A stretch of 64,000 nucleotides of DNA from Roseateles terrae (GTDB lineage Bacteria > Pseudomonadota > Gammaproteobacteria > Burkholderiales > Burkholderiaceae_C). The stretch is taken from assembly GCF_014192155.1 (NCBI RefSeq), contig NZ_JACHXO010000002.1, positions 1 to 64,000 on the forward strand. The letters run 5' to 3'. Position 1 is the first letter of the stretch, and the number at the start of each line of letters is the position of its first letter. The notes under the pieces are model-generated. The model saw only the letters and a list, made by a program, of their open reading frames with translations, made no database searches and was not told where the DNA came from. This document shows, piece after piece, positions 23,023-32,271 of the stretch. The translations under genes and the position numbers were made by a program.

Positions 23023-23051
23023 TGAATGCAATCCGTCAGTGATTGCATTCA
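23023..23051. promoter_or_regulatory. 29-base dyad between chemoreceptor and cellulase genes
   Basis: TGAATGCAATC and GATTGCATTCA are perfectly complementary 11-base arms with a 7-base spacer. There is no T run after either side, which argues against a terminator. It could be a regulator binding site for the cellulase promoter or a 3' hairpin of the chemoreceptor message. Confidence 0.45.
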
Positions 23052-23136
23052 GTGGGAGTGATGCTCTTCCGATTTCTTGGACACGTCAACCTCCCCTTGC
23101 CAAAACAAACACATGCAACAAGGGTTGTTTCTGACG

Positions 23137-24681
23137 CTACACCCGGAATACTTGAACTGCCTGGGCCAATCGCTCCGCCTGATTCTTCAGGCTCTCAGCC
23201 GCCGCGGCGCTCTGCTCCACCAGGGCGGCATTCTGCTGTGTCACCTGATCCAGTTGCGAGACCGATTCACTGATCTGTCCAATACCGCTGGTCTGCTCAT
23301 TAGCCGCGGAACTGATCTGTGCGATGAGTGTCGACACGCCCTGAACCTGCTCCACGATGTGCACCATGGCGCTGCCCGCCTGCGCCGCCAGGGTATTGCC
23401 GGTGGCAGCGGTTTCCGTGCTCGCGGCAATGAGGCTCTTGATCTCACGGGCGGCCTCGGCCGAACGCTGGGCCAGTTGGCGCACTTCCCCGGCGACGACC
23501 GCGAATCCGCGTCCCTGTTCTCCGGCACGTGCGGCCTCCACTGCCGCATTCAGCGCGAGGATGTTGGTCTGGAACGCAATGCCGTCGATGACGCCGATGA
23601 TCGAGCTGATGCGTGAGGCGCTGCTGTTGATGTCGTTCATCGTGCCGACCACCTGATCCACCACACGCCGTCCCTCGGTGGCGGCCTGCTGCGCCTGCCC
23701 GGCCAGACGGCTGGCCTGATGCGCGTTGTCGGCACTGGTGCGCACCGTGCCGGACAGCTGCTCCATCGACGATGCGGCCTGCTGCAGGCTGCTGGCCTGC
23801 TGCTCGGTCCGCTGGCTGAGGTCCGCATTGCCGCTGGCAATCTGGGTGGAGCCGGACACAATCGATTCACTGCCGTCGCGGACGGTGGAAACGATGCCGG
23901 TGAGGTTGTTGTTCATCTGCTGCAAGGCCTGCAACAGCTGACCCGTCTCGTCCGTGCTCGTCACCTCGATGCGGGAGGTCAGGTCGCCCGAGGCCACGGT
24001 CTGCGCCACTTGAACAGCGCGTCGGATCGGTACCGTGATGGCGCGGGAGGCTGAGAGCCCCAGCGCCACGGCCAGCGCCAAGGCCACCAGCGTCCCGTAG
24101 ATCAGGATGTTGCGGGCGATGGTGCCGGTCGATGCAGAGTCGGCAGCGCGCACCGTCAGCAGGTCCCGTTCTTCCTTGTCAAAGGCGGCATGCAGGGCGC
24201 GAAAGGCGTCCATCGCCGCCTTGTCCTTGCCGCCTCGGAATTCGGTCGCCAAGTCAGTCGCGGTGCGCGCGCCGGCGCTCACCTGCCGCCGCAGTTCGAT
24301 CAACGATTGCGCGACGGCCCGGAACTCCCGCGAGCGCGCCTGCATGTCTTCCAGACGCCGTTGCTGCGCGGGGTTGTCGCTCGTGAGTTGGCGCGCTTCG
24401 TTCCAGTGTTTGTCGAAGTCGGCGGCGCCGCCGTTGTACGGTTCGAGGAACTGCTCGTCGCCGGCCAGAAGGAAGCCGCGGGTGCCGGTCTCCATGTTCA
24501 CCATTGCCTTGAGCATGTTCTCGCCCTGGGCGAGCACCTGGTAGGTGTGGGTGGTCATGCCGCTGGCACCCGCCAGTCGGTTGGATGCGATCAAGGCGCT
24601 GATCACGCAGATCAGGAACACGGCAATGACGCCACCAAGGGTCAGGGCCAGTCGGCGGCCAATGGACAGTCCGGACAACAT
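23137..24681 (-). CDS. methyl-accepting chemotaxis protein with CHASE3-like sensor
   Basis: A 514-residue transmembrane chemoreceptor. Helix 1 is at about 12-34 ([21 protein letters not shown]). The periplasmic part ([40 protein letters not shown]) is a CHASE3 four-helix sensor. Helix 2 is at about 190-212, followed by HAMP and the signalling domain with the hairpin tip [48 protein letters not shown]. No NWETF-type CheR tether is seen at the end (AQAVQVFRV). It sits upstream of the cellulase genes; whether it senses cello-oligosaccharides is unknown. Confidence 0.92.
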   Translation of the reverse strand: MLSGLSIGRRLALTLGGVIAVFLICVISALIASNRLAGASGMTTHTYQVLAQGENMLKAMVNMETGTRGFLLAGDEQFLEPYNGGAADFDKHWNEARQLTSDNPAQQRRLEDMQARSREFRAVAQSLIELRRQVSAGARTATDLATEFRGGKDKAAMDAFRALHAAFDKEERDLLTVRAADSASTGTIARNILIYGTLVALALAVALGLSASRAITVPIRRAVQVAQTVASGDLTSRIEVTSTDETGQLLQALQQMNNNLTGIVSTVRDGSESIVSGSTQIASGNADLSQRTEQQASSLQQAASSMEQLSGTVRTSADNAHQASRLAGQAQQAATEGRRVVDQVVGTMNDINSSASRISSIIGVIDGIAFQTNILALNAAVEAARAGEQGRGFAVVAGEVRQLAQRSAEAAREIKSLIAASTETAATGNTLAAQAGSAMVHIVEQVQGVSTLIAQISSAANEQTSGIGQISESVSQLDQVTQQNAALVEQSAAAAESLKNQAERLAQAVQVFRV

Positions 24682-24757
24682 CGCACCTCCAAGCCCCGAA
24701 CGGTCGCCGGGGATGGAAGGAATGCGGCAACTTCAATGCCGTACGGCAAGCATCCGT

Positions 24758-26839
24758 TCACTCTTCCGGGCGACTCGCCACCTTGATCCACTGCTGCAAC
24801 CATTGAACGATCCGGCTGTGCCCGTCCAGGCGATGAGAAGGCCGTCCCTTGCCCAAAGTGTGATGGTCCCCGCCGGGATACAGCACCATGGCTGCGGTCG
24901 TCCCCGCACGTCGCAGCTTCACAAACATCTCTTCCGACTGGCACTTCGGGCATCGCTCATCGTCCTTGCCCTGCAGGAACAGCGTGGGCGTGCGGCTCTT
25001 GCCGATATGAGCCATGGGTGACAGGGCCACCATCAGATCACGGCTCGTTTCGGGGCGGCCTTCCATGGAGAACGGGTCCGCGTAATAGCCGCTATCCGAA
25101 GTGCCGTAGTGCGTCTCCAGATTGCCCACGGGCGCGCTTACCACGGCCGCCCGGAATTCATCGCAATTGCCGGTGGCATAGGCGCTGAAATAGCCGCCGT
25201 AGGACGACCCGGCAATGGCCACCCGCGCATCGGCCAGTCCCTCCTTGCGCAGCGCAGCGATGGCGGCACGGTGCTGTGGCAGGTCCAGTTGACCCCACCG
25301 GCGACGCAGGCGCTCGCTGAAGCGTCGCCCATAGCTGGCCGACCCCACCGCATTGAGCGCCAGCACCGCCCACCCCTGGCTGACCAGTACGTGCCAGTAG
25401 AGCGTGGTGGCGAATTGCAGCATCACATAGCTCGCCGGTCCGCCGTGCACGTCCACCAGCAGCGGGCGGCATCGGGGCGCACCGGCGGGCGTCATCAGCC
25501 AGCCATCCACCGGCTCATGGCCGCCCTCCCCGTCCGGCAGCTGGAAGGTCCGGTACTCCACCTGCATGGGCAGGCGCTGGCGCCACCAGGCATTGAAATC
25601 AGTGAGTGGGCGACAGTGGCGTCCGTCCAGGTCGCAGCTATGGACTTCGATGGGATGGTCGATGCCCTCTTCCACATAGACGATCAGGTCCTGGGCCGCC
25701 ATCAGAGTGACATGTCCGGTCTCCGGCGTGAATAGCGGCGTCACTTCACCGCTGCCCACGTCGATGCAGACGATGCGCTGCAAACCGCGCCACGCCTGGA
25801 TCGCCCGCAGGCGACGGCTGTCCGCATCCCAGTAGAGAGGGCCGGACACAAGCTCCGCCGCGTCGTCCGCGCGAGGGTCGCCCACGCCGCGCACCACTCC
25901 GCTGCCCACCTCCACCTGCCACAGGTGCATGATGGGGTCGCCGCCGTCCTCGGCGCCCATGAAGGCGATGGTGGCGCCATCCGGCGACCAGGCGGGCCAC
26001 GAGGCGGTGGCGACCGTGGTGGTCAGGCGTCGCATCGGCGGGAAGGGTCGATCGTGGGGCCCGATGTCCAGCACCCAGACGTCCTTGCAATGCGACTGCT
26101 GCTCGACCTCCCGACTGCGGGTGAAGGCCAGCCGCTCGCCGTCTGCGGACCAGCAGACATGGCCCACGTCGTAATCGCCTCGGGTGAGCAGCGTGGTGGC
26201 CCCGCAGGCGACGTCCAGCAGCACGATGTGAAGCCGCTCATCGAGGATGTAGCCGCTGCCATCCATTTTGTAGGGCAGGCGCCAGACCACTTCCGGTGCG
26301 GACGAAGGGGCTGCTGCGCGGGTGGGGTCCACTGCCGCAGCGCCTTCAACCTGCTGATCCGGATCCACATTCATGGCGCAAATCAGCGCCAGTTGACGGC
26401 CCCCGGGGCGCCAGACCAGATCGACGACCGCCGCTTCGAAGCGTGTGAGCTGCCGCGCTTCTGCGCCGTGCCCATCGAGCAGGTAGACCTGCGGTGTCCC
26501 CCCATGCCGATCACTGAGGAAGGCAATGCGCCCATCGTTCGGTGCACAGCGGGGGCGTGTCTGATGGCCCGCAGTGAAGGTCAGCTGGCGAGGAGCTGTC
26601 GCGGCCCCAGGGTGCAATGCGGCAGTGCCGGCAGCATCCGCAAACCCGCCAGATGCTGACAGTGCTGCGGCTGCATCCAGCGGCAACTCCCAAAGCTGGG
26701 ATTGATAGCCATCCTCGGAGGCCAGCGCTGTCTTGACCGCGCAGATTGCGCTGGCAGCACCCGAGCGAAGGTCGATGGATTCGACGCGCTGTTCATGGAA
26801 CAGGTCCCGTGGTTCAAACGGCGTGACGGAAGCGGTCAT
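24758..26839 (-). CDS. S9-family prolyl oligopeptidase-like serine peptidase
   Basis: A 693-residue cytosolic peptidase: an N-terminal seven-bladed propeller with TolB-like repeats (RCAPNDGRIAFLSDRHGGTP, HVCWSADGERLAFTR, WPAWSPDGATIAFMG) and a C-terminal alpha/beta hydrolase. Ser is in AIAGSSYGGYFSAYAT, Asp in FLQGKDDERCP, His in YPGGDHHTLGKG. This matches the acylaminoacyl-peptidase/DPP-like S9C group. No signal peptide. The start was moved to 26839, where GGAGAG precedes ATG. It follows a terminator, so it is probably transcribed on its own. Confidence 0.9.
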   Translation of the reverse strand: MTASVTPFEPRDLFHEQRVESIDLRSGAASAICAVKTALASEDGYQSQLWELPLDAAAALSASGGFADAAGTAALHPGAATAPRQLTFTAGHQTRPRCAPNDGRIAFLSDRHGGTPQVYLLDGHGAEARQLTRFEAAVVDLVWRPGGRQLALICAMNVDPDQQVEGAAAVDPTRAAAPSSAPEVVWRLPYKMDGSGYILDERLHIVLLDVACGATTLLTRGDYDVGHVCWSADGERLAFTRSREVEQQSHCKDVWVLDIGPHDRPFPPMRRLTTTVATASWPAWSPDGATIAFMGAEDGGDPIMHLWQVEVGSGVVRGVGDPRADDAAELVSGPLYWDADSRRLRAIQAWRGLQRIVCIDVGSGEVTPLFTPETGHVTLMAAQDLIVYVEEGIDHPIEVHSCDLDGRHCRPLTDFNAWWRQRLPMQVEYRTFQLPDGEGGHEPVDGWLMTPAGAPRCRPLLVDVHGGPASYVMLQFATTLYWHVLVSQGWAVLALNAVGSASYGRRFSERLRRRWGQLDLPQHRAAIAALRKEGLADARVAIAGSSYGGYFSAYATGNCDEFRAAVVSAPVGNLETHYGTSDSGYYADPFSMEGRPETSRDLMVALSPMAHIGKSRTPTLFLQGKDDERCPKCQSEEMFVKLRRAGTTAAMVLYPGGDHHTLGKGRPSHRLDGHSRIVQWLQQWIKVASRPEE

Positions 26840-26862
26840 CTTGGCTCTCCAAGGCTGCAATG

Positions 26863-26893
26863 AAAAAGGCCGGCCATTGCGGACCGGCCTTTC
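26863..26893 (-). terminator. intrinsic terminator after the Q/G-rich gene
   Basis: On the minus strand GGCCGG, a loop, CCGGCC and then TTTTT. It lies 17 bases after the stop of the gene at 26910 and ends 24 bases before the peptidase start. Confidence 0.8.
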
Positions 26894-26909
26894 ATCAGGT
26901 CAGAAAGAC

Positions 26910-27158
26910 TCAACGGTCTTGGCGCTGTTGATTGCCGTCTTCCCGTTGCTGACCGCCTTGCTGACGCTGCTGGTCGGCGCGGTTCTGAGAGCCTTCTTCA
27001 CGCTGCTGACCCTGCTGGGGCTGCTGGGTCTTCCCTTGGGAGCCCTGGCCCTGCTGACCTTGCTGCCCTTGGCTTTGCTGGTTCTGCTCACGCTGGCTGC
27101 TGCCAGAACCACCTTGTTGCCCTTGCGAACCTTGATTCTGATTGGATTGCTGAGTCAT
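26910..27158 (-). CDS. Q/G/R-rich low-complexity small protein
   Basis: An 82-residue protein made almost only of Gln, Gly, Ser, Arg, Asn and Glu (MTQQSNQNQGSQGQQGGS, then REQNQQSQGQQ and REDGNQQRQDR). There are no hydrophobic segments, so it is intrinsically disordered. It resembles the small hydrophilic, stress-induced proteins found in soil proteobacteria, but lacks a clear KGG motif. GGAGACC precedes the ATG, an inverted repeat lies upstream and a strong terminator follows, so it looks like a real monocistronic gene. Confidence 0.7.
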   Translation of the reverse strand: MTQQSNQNQGSQGQQGGSGSSQREQNQQSQGQQGQQGQGSQGKTQQPQQGQQREEGSQNRADQQRQQGGQQREDGNQQRQDR

Positions 27159-27496
27159 GCTGGTCTCCATTTGGAATCATTGGCACATGCCAACAATCAC
27201 AGGGATGCAACCCTGGTGCCGCACGAAAGCCATGCAGCGTCCATATCTTGAAATGCCGATGAACAGGGGCCTGGCGCCCATTCGTTGCCCATGCGCCACG
27301 CATGCTTGCCAGGGCAAGTGTGTGATCTCTGCGGCAGGGATTCCAGAATCGGAAAGTTCGTTGAAGGTCCCGCCGTTCGGACGGTGGACTCGTTCATGGA
27401 ACGGTCGTCGCGAAAGGGGTAGAGAGGGGGGCCAGCACCATCCCGATGCCGAACCCCCAAAGGCGGAGCAACGTCGCTATCGCCCGCGCCGCTGGC
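27159..27496. other. intergenic region between the Q/G-rich gene and phaR
   Basis: This 338-base stretch has no frame with protein-like character on either strand. It follows the phaR stop (27497) and must contain the promoter of the Q/G-rich gene. The only structure noted is the inverted repeat at 27180-27193. Confidence 0.6.
27180..27193. promoter_or_regulatory. inverted repeat upstream of the Q/G-rich gene
   Basis: TTGGCA and TGCCAA separated by two bases, 22-35 bases before the start codon. Its position between promoter and ribosome-binding site suits a repressor operator. The regulator is unknown. Confidence 0.4.
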
Positions 27497-28087
27497 TTAC
27501 TTTTTGGGCGGGAAGCCTGGCATCCCTGGCATCCCTGGCATTCCCGGAAAGAGGCTGCCCGCTTTCTCAAACTGCTCCTGCATCTGCAGGAACAGGTTCT
27601 TGGACTGCTCCAGATAGTTGCCCATCAGGCCCTGCATGACCGGCGCCTGCCCGCTCATGAACTGGGACCACAATTCCGGATTGAAGGCCGCGCCCTGGCT
27701 GTGCTCGGCGAATCGGGCCTGCATCTCGGTGAAGGTCTGGAGATTCTTTTCCAGATAGGCGCCCATCATCCCCTGCATGGCATGGCCATAAAAACGGATG
27801 ATCTGCGCCAGCAGCGGCGTGGAGAACATGGGCATGCCGCCCATTTCCTCTTCCAGGATGATCTGCAGCAGGATGGAGCGGGTCAGCTCCTCGCCCGACT
27901 TGGCATCGCGGACTTCGAACTCGGCGCCCTCCAGCACCATCTTCTTCACGTCCGCCAGCGTGATGTAGCTGCTGGTGTGGGTGTCGTAGAGCCGCCGGTT
28001 GGGATATTTCTTCAGGACGCGCGGGCCTTGGCTCCGCCCGGCCTCATCGGTGCCAGGGGCGGATTTTCCGCGTCGGGCCGTCACCAT
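27497..28087 (-). CDS. phaR: polyhydroxyalkanoate synthesis repressor
   Basis: PhaR binds DNA and PHB granules and represses phasin synthesis until polymer appears. The 196-residue protein has the PHB/PHA accumulation DNA-binding domain (VLKKYPNRRLYDTHTSSYIT, LADVKKMVLEG) at about 25-90. Two helical PHB_acc repeats follow (PLLAQIIRFYGHAMQGMMGAY; PELWSQFMSGQAPVMQGLMG). The Met/Gly/Pro-rich end (PGMPGMPGMPGFPPKK) is typical. The ATG at 28087 has GAGGAG in front. No phaC or phasin gene is in the window. Confidence 0.95.
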   Translation of the reverse strand: MVTARRGKSAPGTDEAGRSQGPRVLKKYPNRRLYDTHTSSYITLADVKKMVLEGAEFEVRDAKSGEELTRSILLQIILEEEMGGMPMFSTPLLAQIIRFYGHAMQGMMGAYLEKNLQTFTEMQARFAEHSQGAAFNPELWSQFMSGQAPVMQGLMGNYLEQSKNLFLQMQEQFEKAGSLFPGMPGMPGMPGFPPKK

Positions 28088-28237
28088 GTTGTCTCCTCTT
28101 GGGGGGTATGGGCCCATTCTAGGAGGGTGGCTGTCGGCGCCCTGACACGTGTTTTCCCCTGATGTGCGCGTGGCGGTGCATCGGGGCGTGCATCTTTCGC
28201 GTCTCCTGCACGAAGTTGGGGCTCGGTGCGGTGATGC

Positions 28238-29278
28238 TCAGGTGCTGTCTCGGGCAATGATCTCGAAACCCACATCCACGTGCCGCTGCTGCACCGGTTC
28301 CGATTTGCGCTCGGCCCGCTCGATGATGAAGCGCGCCGCCTGCCGGCCAATCGCCGTGCCGTCGATCCGCACGGTGGTCAGCGACGGCGACATGTCCGCC
28401 GCCATCGCCAGATCCCCGAAGCCGATCACGGCCAGATCCTGCGGAATGCGCAGCCCCCGCGCCTGCGCTTCCAGCATCACACCGACCGCCAGCGAGTCGG
28501 AGCTGCAGAACACGGCGTCGATGTCCGGATGTGCCTCGAGCAGTTCCGCCAGACCCCGCCGACCGCTGCCCAGTGTCGTGGGCGTCTCCATCTTGGCAAT
28601 CGGCACCTCAGGCACCCCCTGCGTCATCGCCTGCTCCTGGAAGGCGCGGAACCGGCGCTGGGCCCGTTCATCACTGCCCGCCACACCGGCCAGCCGCCGG
28701 TAGCCGCGCTGCACCAGGAAGTCCGCCACGCTGCGTCCCACCTCCACATGGGAGAAGCCCACCAGCATGTCGATCGGGTCCTCGCTCTGGTCCCAGGTTT
28801 CCACCACCGGCACACCGGCCGCACGCAGCCGCAGACGGGTGTCGGGCGAATGGCTGGTGCCGGTCAGCACCAATCCGTCCGGACGACGGCCGATCATCGC
28901 GTCCAGCCAGGCATCTTCGCGGGCGTTGTCGTAGCCGGTCTGGCCCAGCAGCACCTGATAGCCGGCCTCGAAAAGCGCTTCGGTCAGGCTCTGCACGGTC
29001 TCCAGAAAGACCAGGCCCGCGATCGTTGGCACCGCCACACCCACCATCCGGCTGCGCATGGAAGACAAGGCCCCGGCCAGCAGGTTGGGCACATAGCCGG
29101 TGCTGCGGACCGCTTCGGTCACCCGCGCGCGCACCTCCGCCGACACCTGGTTCGGTGTGTTCAGCGCGCGGGACGCCGTGATGGGGGCGACGCCGGCCAG
29201 CTTGGCAACGTCACGCAGGGTGACGGCGCCACTGCCTTTTCGGCGACGGGGACGGGGGAAGCTCTCGGCATCAGACAT
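28238..29278 (-). CDS. LacI-family transcriptional regulator
   Basis: A 346-residue repressor: N-terminal LacI helix-turn-helix (VTLRDVAKLAGVAPITASRALN) with hinge helix (VPNLLAGALSSMRS), then a periplasmic-binding-protein-like ligand domain (VGVAVPTIAGLVFLETVQSL, DAVFCSSDSLAVGVMLEA, LAVIGFGDLAMAADMSPSLTTVRID). The DNA-binding helix resembles the gluconate-type GntR branch. Its own target is not adjacent. It might bind the GACAACGTTGTC palindrome before the cellulases, but the 5 kb distance makes that weak. Confidence 0.9.
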   Translation of the reverse strand: MSDAESFPRPRRRKGSGAVTLRDVAKLAGVAPITASRALNTPNQVSAEVRARVTEAVRSTGYVPNLLAGALSSMRSRMVGVAVPTIAGLVFLETVQSLTEALFEAGYQVLLGQTGYDNAREDAWLDAMIGRRPDGLVLTGTSHSPDTRLRLRAAGVPVVETWDQSEDPIDMLVGFSHVEVGRSVADFLVQRGYRRLAGVAGSDERAQRRFRAFQEQAMTQGVPEVPIAKMETPTTLGSGRRGLAELLEAHPDIDAVFCSSDSLAVGVMLEAQARGLRIPQDLAVIGFGDLAMAADMSPSLTTVRIDGTAIGRQAARFIIERAERKSEPVQQRHVDVGFEIIARDST

Positions 29279-29417
29279 GGGCGCAGATCATAGAGCGCAC
29301 AAGTACCCTGCCAGACGGGCCAGGCCTGTCTCCCTCTGAGGAGATCCCTCCAGAATGGCGTGCGCGCCACAGCCGCCCCATGGAGAACCGGTGGATGGCG
29401 CGGCGCGCAACGTCCCT

Positions 29418-30338
29418 TCAGGCCGTCTTCAGTTCGTCCTGCTCCAGCACGCCGACCCGGTCGCGAAGCGAATCGATGTAGGCGACCAACGCTTCGGAGT
29501 CATTGGGGAACTTCCGGGCGAAGAGGATGTCGCCGGGGCCATGGAAGTTGTCCGCGGGAAACCGCCGTTCCCGCATGACATCCTTGACCAGCGACATCCC
29601 GAAGGTCTCGGGACTCGCCTTGCCGGGCGACCAGTAGTTGCGTGTGACGTTGCGGACGACCTTGGGCAGGAAGGGTGAGTTGCCCACCAGCGTGTGGATG
29701 AAGGTCTCATCCGCGCAGACGGTGGTGGAGAAGTAGCGGGTCAGGGACGGGTGGGTATCGGCGTAGTCGAGCACGTACTGCGCGCAGTCCCGGGTCAGCG
29801 CCCACCAGGTGGCACCGCCGTAGGGCCGCAGGCCTTCCAGGTGCTGGTGATAGTCCCGCCATTCCTTCACCAGCCCGGCCTTGAGCAGGGCCCAGGCGAG
29901 GTAGCGGAACGGCCCGGGGCGCGGCACGCGGCGCGCGATACGTGCTTCCGGCTTGCCTTCCCGGTCGTTGGGCATCTCGATCAGGTTGATGAATTCCGTG
30001 TCGGGCTGCCGGTCAAAGAATGCCTGGATGTAGTGCGTCGAATGCACCGGATAGTCGACACCGCTGAGCAGCACCAGCCGATCCACCCGTTCTGGTGCGG
30101 AGAGCGCCGTGCGCATCAGCTCCAGAATGGCCTCCACCTGCGAGTAATCCCCCCAGTGAACCGACACGCGGTGCGGCGTGAAGTGGACGCCGTGGGCCGC
30201 GAGGTCCTCGAAGTCCGAGAGGGGCGTTTTCTTGTCCACATGCATGAAGATTCGCGATTGCGGATGCTGCAGGCTACGCACCAGACGGCGGACATGGTCC
30301 GGGGCGTTGTGGACCAGGAGCAGGTAAGCGGTGGTCAT
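29418..30338 (-). CDS. GT14-type beta-1,6-N-acetylglucosaminyltransferase-like enzyme
   Basis: A 306-residue glycosyltransferase of the core-2/I-branching family (GT14). It has YLLLVHNAPDHVRRLVRSL at the start, IFMHVDKKTPLSDFEDL, VHWGDYSQVEAILELM, LVLLSGVDYPVHSTHYIQAFF (the DYP motif) and GATWWALTRDCAQYVLDYA, followed by the acidic ADETFIHTLV. These are the conserved blocks of the family. Bacterial members probably add sugars to surface polysaccharide. The start was set at 30338; a longer frame to 30410 lacks family character. It is divergent from cynS. Confidence 0.88.
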   Translation of the reverse strand: MTTAYLLLVHNAPDHVRRLVRSLQHPQSRIFMHVDKKTPLSDFEDLAAHGVHFTPHRVSVHWGDYSQVEAILELMRTALSAPERVDRLVLLSGVDYPVHSTHYIQAFFDRQPDTEFINLIEMPNDREGKPEARIARRVPRPGPFRYLAWALLKAGLVKEWRDYHQHLEGLRPYGGATWWALTRDCAQYVLDYADTHPSLTRYFSTTVCADETFIHTLVGNSPFLPKVVRNVTRNYWSPGKASPETFGMSLVKDVMRERRFPADNFHGPGDILFARKFPNDSEALVAYIDSLRDRVGVLEQDELKTA

Positions 30339-30533
30339 GATGGGCCTTTCAGGGCTGTTGGAATGGCTCAGGTCGTCGTCCGCGGCGGCAAACCGCATTC
30401 CATCCCGCATTCGCGGTGGTCCGTCTGAGGCGTGTCCAGGCCCATGTCCGCATGTCGGGGCTCATCGGGGCCTCTGCGTGGCACGGACCTTGCAGGTTTC
30501 CACGCATTCATCCATTGCTCTGGAGCGCACACC

Positions 30534-30977
30534 TTGAACCGACTCGACGTCACCGAGAAGATCATTGCGACCAAGCTTGCGAAGGGCCTGAAGTGGTCGG
30601 ATGTCGCCCGCGAGGTGGGGCTCAGCAAGGAATGGGTGACCGCCGGCTGTCTGGGCCAGATGACCTTCGATGCGACACAGGCCGCCACACTGGCCCGGCT
30701 GTTCGACCTCACCGAAGCAGAGACGCAGTGGCTGCAGGTGGTGCCCTACAAGGGGAGCCTGCCCACTTCAGTGCCCACCGACCCACTGATCTACCGCTTC
30801 TACGAGCTGGTGAGCGTCTACGGCACCACCTTCAAGGAACTGATCCACGAGGAGTTCGGGGACGGCATCATGAGCGCCATCGACTTCCGCATGGACCTGC
30901 AGCGGGAGCCCGATCCGAAGGGAGACCGCGTCAGCATCGTCATGAGCGGCAAATTCCTGCCTTACAAGACGTATTAA
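30534..30977 (+). CDS. cynS: cyanase
   Basis: Cyanate hydratase converts cyanate and bicarbonate to ammonia and CO2. The start is a TTG at 30534, behind CTGGAG, giving a 147-residue protein. The N-terminal helix-turn-helix-like part is AKGLKWSDVAREVGLSKEWV. The catalytic triad is complete: Arg88 and Glu91 in YRFYELVSVYG and Ser114 in GIMSAIDF, each exactly 8 residues earlier than in Escherichia coli CynS. No cynT or cynR is adjacent. Confidence 0.95.
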   Translation: MNRLDVTEKIIATKLAKGLKWSDVAREVGLSKEWVTAGCLGQMTFDATQAATLARLFDLTEAETQWLQVVPYKGSLPTSVPTDPLIYRFYELVSVYGTTFKELIHEEFGDGIMSAIDFRMDLQREPDPKGDRVSIVMSGKFLPYKTY

Positions 30978-30999
30978 GGCCGGGCGTTAGCATCCGGGC

Positions 31000-31599
31000 A
31001 TGCATTTCTACCAACCGTCTCAAGGGCATGGCCTGCCCCACGATCCCTTCAATGCCATCGTCGGTCCGCGGCCGATCGGATGGATCGCCAGCCAGGATGC
31101 GCACGGCGTGCTGAACCTGGCGCCCTACAGCTTCTTCAACGCCTTCAATTACACGCCGCCGATCGTGGGTTTTGCGAGCCTCGGCCGCAAGGACACGGTG
31201 CGCAACATCGAGGCCACCGGGGAATTTGTCTGGAACCTGGTGACCCGTGATCTGGCCGAGGCGATGAATGCCAGTTGCGCGGCCGTCGGGCCGGAGGTGG
31301 ATGAGTTTGCGCTGGCGGGGCTGGACACGGCCCCGTCCCGGGTGGTGCAGGTGCCGCGCGTGGCGGCCAGCCCCGTCGCGTTTGAATGCCGCGTGACCCA
31401 GATCGTGCAGTTGCGGACCGCCAAAGGGGACCCCGTGGAGACCTGGCTGACCTTGGGCGAAGTGGTGGGCGTGCACATCGACGAACGGTTGCTGGTGGAC
31501 GGGGTCTATGACACCGCTGCAGCGCGCCCGGTGCTGCGCGGCGGCGGGCCGGCGGACTATTTCGAACTCGGCGAGAAGTTCCAGATGCGCAGACCGTGA
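31000..31599 (+). CDS. flavin reductase-like (FMN-binding split-barrel) protein
   Basis: A 199-residue FMN-binding protein of the flavin_reduct/DIM6 group: VGPRPIGWIASQDAHGVLNLAPYSFFNAFNYTPP is the flavin-binding signature, FVWNLVTRDLAEAMN follows, and the end is RPVLRGGGPADYFEL. Members reduce flavin for partner oxygenases or act as stand-alone oxidoreductases; the partner is unknown. A TAGCAT box lies 6 bases before the ATG with no ribosome-binding site between, suggesting a leaderless or nearly leaderless message. Confidence 0.88.
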   Translation: MHFYQPSQGHGLPHDPFNAIVGPRPIGWIASQDAHGVLNLAPYSFFNAFNYTPPIVGFASLGRKDTVRNIEATGEFVWNLVTRDLAEAMNASCAAVGPEVDEFALAGLDTAPSRVVQVPRVAASPVAFECRVTQIVQLRTAKGDPVETWLTLGEVVGVHIDERLLVDGVYDTAAARPVLRGGGPADYFELGEKFQMRRP

Positions 31600-31627
31600 C
31601 CACCGGGCCGCCGGCCCGCGGCTGTTC

Positions 31628-31641
31628 TTGAAATTGCGCAA
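31628..31641 (+). promoter_or_regulatory. FNR/Anr-like site upstream of usp (31723)
   Basis: TTGAA-ATTG-CGCAA, 82 bases before the start codon. It fits TTGAN-N4-CGCAA, a variant of the FNR consensus TTGAT-N4-ATCAA, and recurs at 32186-32199 and 35025-35038 at nearly the same distance from other genes of this cluster. Confidence 0.5.
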
Positions 31642-31722
31642 TCGCATTGCGCTGCCGGATGGTGCAAGGCATGCTGGGCTGCGATCCGGATGTTCCGGGT
31701 CGCTCCCTACCGGAGCCTGCTC

Positions 31723-32178
31723 ATGTACCAACATCTTCTGGCCCCCATTGACGGCAGCGCCACCTCGGGCCGGGGCCTGGCGGAAGCCATCCGGCTGGCA
31801 CAGGCGCTGGGCGCCCGCATCACGCTGCTGCATGTGCTGGATGTCTATCCCTTCTTCGGTCATTCGGGTTGGAGCGGACAGCTGGAAGCCGACCTGGTGC
31901 CGCGCCGCGCGGTGGCGCAGGAAATGCTGGGCACCGCGGCGCTTCAAGTGCAGGAAGCCGGGGTGCCGGTCAGCATGGTGCTCAAGGAATGCCTGGAACC
32001 GCATGCCGGCGTGGAGATCGTGCGGCAGGCCCGCGAACTGAAGGTCGATGTGATCGTCATGGGCACGCACGGACGGAGAGGCATTTCCCGCATGCTGCTG
32101 GGCGGCGACGCGATGATCGTGCTGCGAGACAGCCCGGTGCCGGTCCTGGTGCTGGGGCCGTCCGAGGGCGAGGCCTGA
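31723..32178 (+). CDS. universal stress protein
   Basis: A 151-residue UspA-family protein. The start YQHLLAPIDGSATSGRGLAEA and the ATP-binding signature GTHGRRGISRMLLGGDAMIVLRDSPVPVLVL (G-2x-G-9x-G-S/T type, with D in place of S) show the ATP-binding subclass. The ATG at 31723 was chosen from the family start; the frame extends upstream. It has an FNR-like site in its leader and is followed by a second usp gene. Confidence 0.93.
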   Translation: MYQHLLAPIDGSATSGRGLAEAIRLAQALGARITLLHVLDVYPFFGHSGWSGQLEADLVPRRAVAQEMLGTAALQVQEAGVPVSMVLKECLEPHAGVEIVRQARELKVDVIVMGTHGRRGISRMLLGGDAMIVLRDSPVPVLVLGPSEGEA

Positions 32179-32185
32179 TCGGCCT

Positions 32186-32199
32186 TTGACCAATCGCAA
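32186..32199 (+). promoter_or_regulatory. FNR/Anr-like site upstream of usp (32272)
   Basis: TTGAC-CAAT-CGCAA, 73 bases before the start codon. Same form as the sites at 31628-31641 and 35025-35038. It suggests the second usp gene has its own promoter. Confidence 0.55.
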
Positions 32200-32271
32200 G
32201 CATTGCCGACGTGTCGGGATGACGGCGCGGCCGCCGCGGGAGAACAATGGTTGTGCTCAAAGGAGGACACC

